Below are positions 61,518-64,000 of a stretch of 64,000 bases of DNA, piece by piece (position 1 is the stretch's first letter; each line of letters opens with the position of its first letter). The notes beneath the pieces were generated by a model that did no database searches, was not told the DNA's origin, and saw nothing but the letters and a program-made list of their open reading frames with translations. A program made the translations under genes and the position numbers. The stretch is from Mycobacterium sp. BK086 (GTDB taxonomy: Bacteria > Actinomycetota > Actinomycetes > Mycobacteriales > Mycobacteriaceae), in the NCBI GenBank assembly GCA_004362315.1, contig SNWL01000010.1, positions 124,001 to 188,000 on the forward strand. The letters are read 5' to 3'.

Positions 61518-64000
61518 TCAGCTCCCCGGCCGACCCCCTCCGCCACCGGCCGGCACGGCAGCGACCTGCACATATCGGCCGGATTCGGCGCTGGTGAGCA
61601 GATAACCGCGGCCCGGGGGCATCGGGTGGCCCTTGAATCGCCCGCGGACGAATCCGGCGTCGCCATCGGAGTCCATCACTAGTAGCGGGGCGTTTGCCTG
61701 CAGCATCGACGACACCAGCGGATCGGCCCGGTAGGCGCCGGCCCAGCCGCCGAAACGGCGGGTGTAGATGATGCGCAGACCGACGTCGGCGGCGGCGCTG
61801 ACCATCGCCGCGGTGCTCGCCCCGGGCACCCGCGCCTCCAGCGGCGAGTCCATCCCCGGCGGCAGCCGGTCGGCGTCATCGACGATCAGGAAGATTTCCG
61901 GGCCCTCCCAGCGGTGCGCCAGGCTCTCCTCCACCGACAGGCCCGCCTTCGGGGCGCGCTCGGCGAGGATCGGAACCAGCTCGGCCATCAGCTGCCGCAC
62001 CCCGTCGGGGGCGTACGCGAAGCGCTCCAGGTAGTCGTCGCCGAGCACCCGCAGCAACTCCCGCGACGGATCGACCAGCCACACCTGCGCCGGCGGGCGG
62101 TCGTCCCCGGCGGCGGCGGTGGCCCGCGACGAGCCCGGGGCATACACCCGGGCGATCTCGGCCATGATCGCCGCGCACGCCATGGTGCGCCCACAGTCGT
62201 CGGCGCCGGTGATGAGCAGATACGGCGACTCGGTGCCCGACAGACCCACCGGCGTGGTGAATTCATCCAGCGCCCAGACGATTCCGTGCTGACCGAGGTG
62301 CCGGGCGCTGTCGCGCACCGCCCCGAGCTCGACCCGTTCGGGCAATCGGCGCACCGCCGGGGCGGGCCGGTAGCCGGCGGCGACCCGGGCGACCGCGTCG
62401 ACCACACTGGCCGAGTCGAAGGTGGTGCCGTCGGTGTCGCGCAGCGCCGGGCGCGCTGTCATCGTGTGCAGGCCCACCGGGTCGGCGCCCTCCCGGGGAT
62501 AGTTCTGCGGCACCATGCCGCGGCCCGGCCGATTGGTCGGCACCTTGGCCGCCATCGACGGTTTGACGTCGCGGGCGTCCTCCGGGGCGGCCAGCTTCAG
62601 TTCGATGCGCTGGGCGAAGGCGGTACGCACCCCGGGCGGCAGGTTGTTCTCCTTGAGCACCGAGGCGATCACATGGATGCCGAAGCTGCGCCCGTCGGCG
62701 ATGAGTTTGTTGATCTGCTCGGCGATCTGATCCTTGGAGCGGATCGTCGACACCGGATCGGTCAGCGCCTTGTAATTGTCGACCACCAGGAACACGTCGC
62801 CGAACGGGTCGTCGGGCACCGCACCGGGCTTGCCGGCGAACTTGCGCAGCCGGAACTCCTCCACCGAGGTCACCCCGCACGCCGGGAAGCTGCGCTGCCG
62901 GTTCTGCAACAGCTCCAACAACTCGGCCACCGTGCGCCGGATGCCGTCCTCGTCCAGGGCGTAGGCCACCCCGCCGACGTGCGGCAGCCCGGCCACCGTG
63001 CCCAACGCCGGCGAGGACAGCGCCAGGCAATAGAACTGCACCTGCTCGGGGGTGTGGGTCATTGCCGCCGCACAGATCAGCGACTGCAACGTGGTGGTCT
63101 TGCCCGATTTCGTGCCGCCGATCACCAGCAGGTTGGAGCCCTCCCCGGCGGCGTCGACCAGCAGCGGCTGCTGATCGTGCTTGTACGGCCGATCGATAAT
63201 GCCCACCGGCAGAACAAGATTGGGGTGGGCGGCGTACTGGGCGTCCCACGGCCGGCCCAGATACATCTCCACCACGTCGTCGACCGGGCGGGGGGCGTCC
63301 AGCGGCGGGCGCCACAGCCGGTAGGGCTGAAAGTCGATGCGGCGCAGCTGATCGATGATCACCTTGCCGACCTTGGGCCGGTCCAGCACCCCGTCCTCGT
63401 CGTCCTCGGCGCCCGCGATCTCGGCGACCGGCCCGGCCGGGACGGCATCCTGGGCCCGCAGCGGCAGCGGCGCCAGCGCGGTGGTGAACAGTTGCGGCTC
63501 CAGGTATTCCAGCCCCAGCGCGGAGACACTGACCTCTTCCTCGGCGGCCACCCCCGGCTTGCGGTAGTCCCGCCACAACGACTCGGTCTTGAACTTCGTC
63601 AGCTTCTCGGCGGTCCCCAACCGCATATAGCCCAGGCCGACCTCGCGGGGCAGGTTCACCGCGGCCGGCACCCCCGCCGCGGCCGCTGAGGCGGCGGTAT
63701 TGGCCCGCAACACCAGCCGGTAGCCGACGTTCTCCAGCAGCTTCTCGGCACGGGTATCGATGTCCTGGGAGGCCATCAGCAGATGCACCCAGTACGAACG
63801 GCCCTGGCGGCCAATCTGATCGAGCACCTCGTGGGCGTTGGCCTTGATCCGGAACAGCTCCTTGAACTCGTCGATCACCACGATCAGCGCCGGCAGCGGC
63901 GGCAGGTAACGCCCGGCGCGGGCCTCGCGGGCGGCGATCGCGTTGTAGTCCTCGGCGTCATCGGCGCCGGCGGCGTTGCAGATCTCCTTGCGCCGGGCGA
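61518..64000 (-). CDS. eccC: ESX motor ATPase EccC, N-terminal part outside the window
   Basis: About 828 residues of the FtsK/SpoIIIE-type motor, cut by the right edge. The end of the first ATPase domain (VVIDEFKELF, with a Walker B) is visible, then the second with Walker A GTKSGKTTTL and DVFLVVDNYKAL, and the third with a degenerate Walker A GADDCGRT and EIFLIVDDADRL. EccC drives secretion; the first domain is the main ATPase and the others bind substrates. The C-terminus ends in a Gly-rich tail. The ribosome site and start are beyond position 64000. Confidence 0.95.
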   Translation of the reverse strand, partial: ARRKEICNAAGADDAEDYNAIAAREARAGRYLPPLPALIVVIDEFKELFRIKANAHEVLDQIGRQGRSYWVHLLMASQDIDTRAEKLLENVGYRLVLRANTAASAAAAGVPAAVNLPREVGLGYMRLGTAEKLTKFKTESLWRDYRKPGVAAEEEVSVSALGLEYLEPQLFTTALAPLPLRAQDAVPAGPVAEIAGAEDDEDGVLDRPKVGKVIIDQLRRIDFQPYRLWRPPLDAPRPVDDVVEMYLGRPWDAQYAAHPNLVLPVGIIDRPYKHDQQPLLVDAAGEGSNLLVIGGTKSGKTTTLQSLICAAAMTHTPEQVQFYCLALSSPALGTVAGLPHVGGVAYALDEDGIRRTVAELLELLQNRQRSFPACGVTSVEEFRLRKFAGKPGAVPDDPFGDVFLVVDNYKALTDPVSTIRSKDQIAEQINKLIADGRSFGIHVIASVLKENNLPPGVRTAFAQRIELKLAAPEDARDVKPSMAAKVPTNRPGRGMVPQNYPREGADPVGLHTMTARPALRDTDGTTFDSASVVDAVARVAAGYRPAPAVRRLPERVELGAVRDSARHLGQHGIVWALDEFTTPVGLSGTESPYLLITGADDCGRTMACAAIMAEIARVYAPGSSRATAAAGDDRPPAQVWLVDPSRELLRVLGDDYLERFAYAPDGVRQLMAELVPILAERAPKAGLSVEESLAHRWEGPEIFLIVDDADRLPPGMDSPLEARVPGASTAAMVSAAADVGLRIIYTRRFGGWAGAYRADPLVSSMLQANAPLLVMDSDGDAGFVRGRFKGHPMPPGRGYLLTSAESGRYVQVAAVPAGGGGGRPGS

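Noticed and set aside
1-64000. CRISPR array or tRNA genes
   Set aside because: No regularly spaced 25-40 base repeats with spacers and no tRNA cloverleaf were noticed; the 26352-29250 repeats are separated by genes of different length, not spacers.

Overview
The window looks like a large part of a mycobacterial conjugative plasmid, or a chromosomally integrated copy of one. It carries a nearly complete type VII secretion (ESX) locus, a type IV secretion (conjugation) locus and a MobF-type relaxase-helicase. This T7SS + T4SS + relaxase combination is the hallmark of the pRAW-like conjugative plasmids of Mycobacterium. The GC-rich sequence, PE/PPE proteins, a WhiB regulator, a DivIVA-type protein, eukaryotic-like Ser/Thr kinases and a mycothiol-dependent-type enzyme all agree with a mycobacterial host. 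I saw no replication initiator and no convincing parA pair in the window, so the plasmid status rests on the transfer genes.

Layout. 1-2460: a left-truncated HEAT-like protein and two small membrane proteins. 2494-13270: a signalling and backbone block with an FHA protein, a tandem-DivIVA protein, a lipoprotein metallopeptidase, a WhiB with an extra C-terminal helix-turn-helix, a 684-residue acidic-tailed protein, a lipoprotein + kinase operon in which the kinase carries a siderophore-binding-like sensor, and a DnaB-N-like protein. 13319-13741: an Arr-type rifamycin ADP-ribosyltransferase gene. 14282-20605: the transfer-initiation block with the relaxase. 20606-29900: accessory DNA with a nucleotidyltransferase-like protein, GNAT, a P-loop kinase, a Phd/RelE toxin-antitoxin pair, a PASTA kinase, then a run of metabolic genes (P450, mycothiol-dependent-type enzyme, deazaflavin nitroreductase) separated by copies of one short palindromic repeat; two of these genes are frameshifted. 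30013-39508: the T4SS locus (coupling ATPase, VirB8-like, VirB4, VirB6-like and small membrane subunits). 39509-48428: a second accessory island of mixed composition. It has a SUKH-like protein, a serine-recombinase remnant, a bactofilin-like/DUF3887 protein and a compact operon encoding a PLD-like enzyme, a 42-residue peptide, a membrane protein, a papain-like protease, an unknown protein and possibly a zinc-ribbon protein. 48532-64000: the ESX locus, all on the minus strand, from eccC (cut by the right edge) through PE, PPE, two Esx proteins, espG, an EspI-like ATPase, eccD, mycP, eccE and eccA to a third Esx-like protein, a broken ESX-associated gene and a lipoprotein.

How it fits together. 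The relaxase would nick and unwind the plasmid. The coupling ATPase and VirB4/VirB6/VirB8-like proteins would move the DNA. The ESX system, with its own PE/PPE/Esx substrates and EspG chaperone, is required for transfer in the studied pRAW-type plasmids. The FHA, DivIVA, kinase and WhiB genes suggest that transfer or plasmid behaviour is tied to host phospho-signalling and cell-pole or cell-wall state; that is inference. The most unusual items are the kinase with the siderophore-binding-like domain, the palindrome-separated gene run at 26352-29250, and the PLD/protease/membrane-protein operon at 42884-47181.
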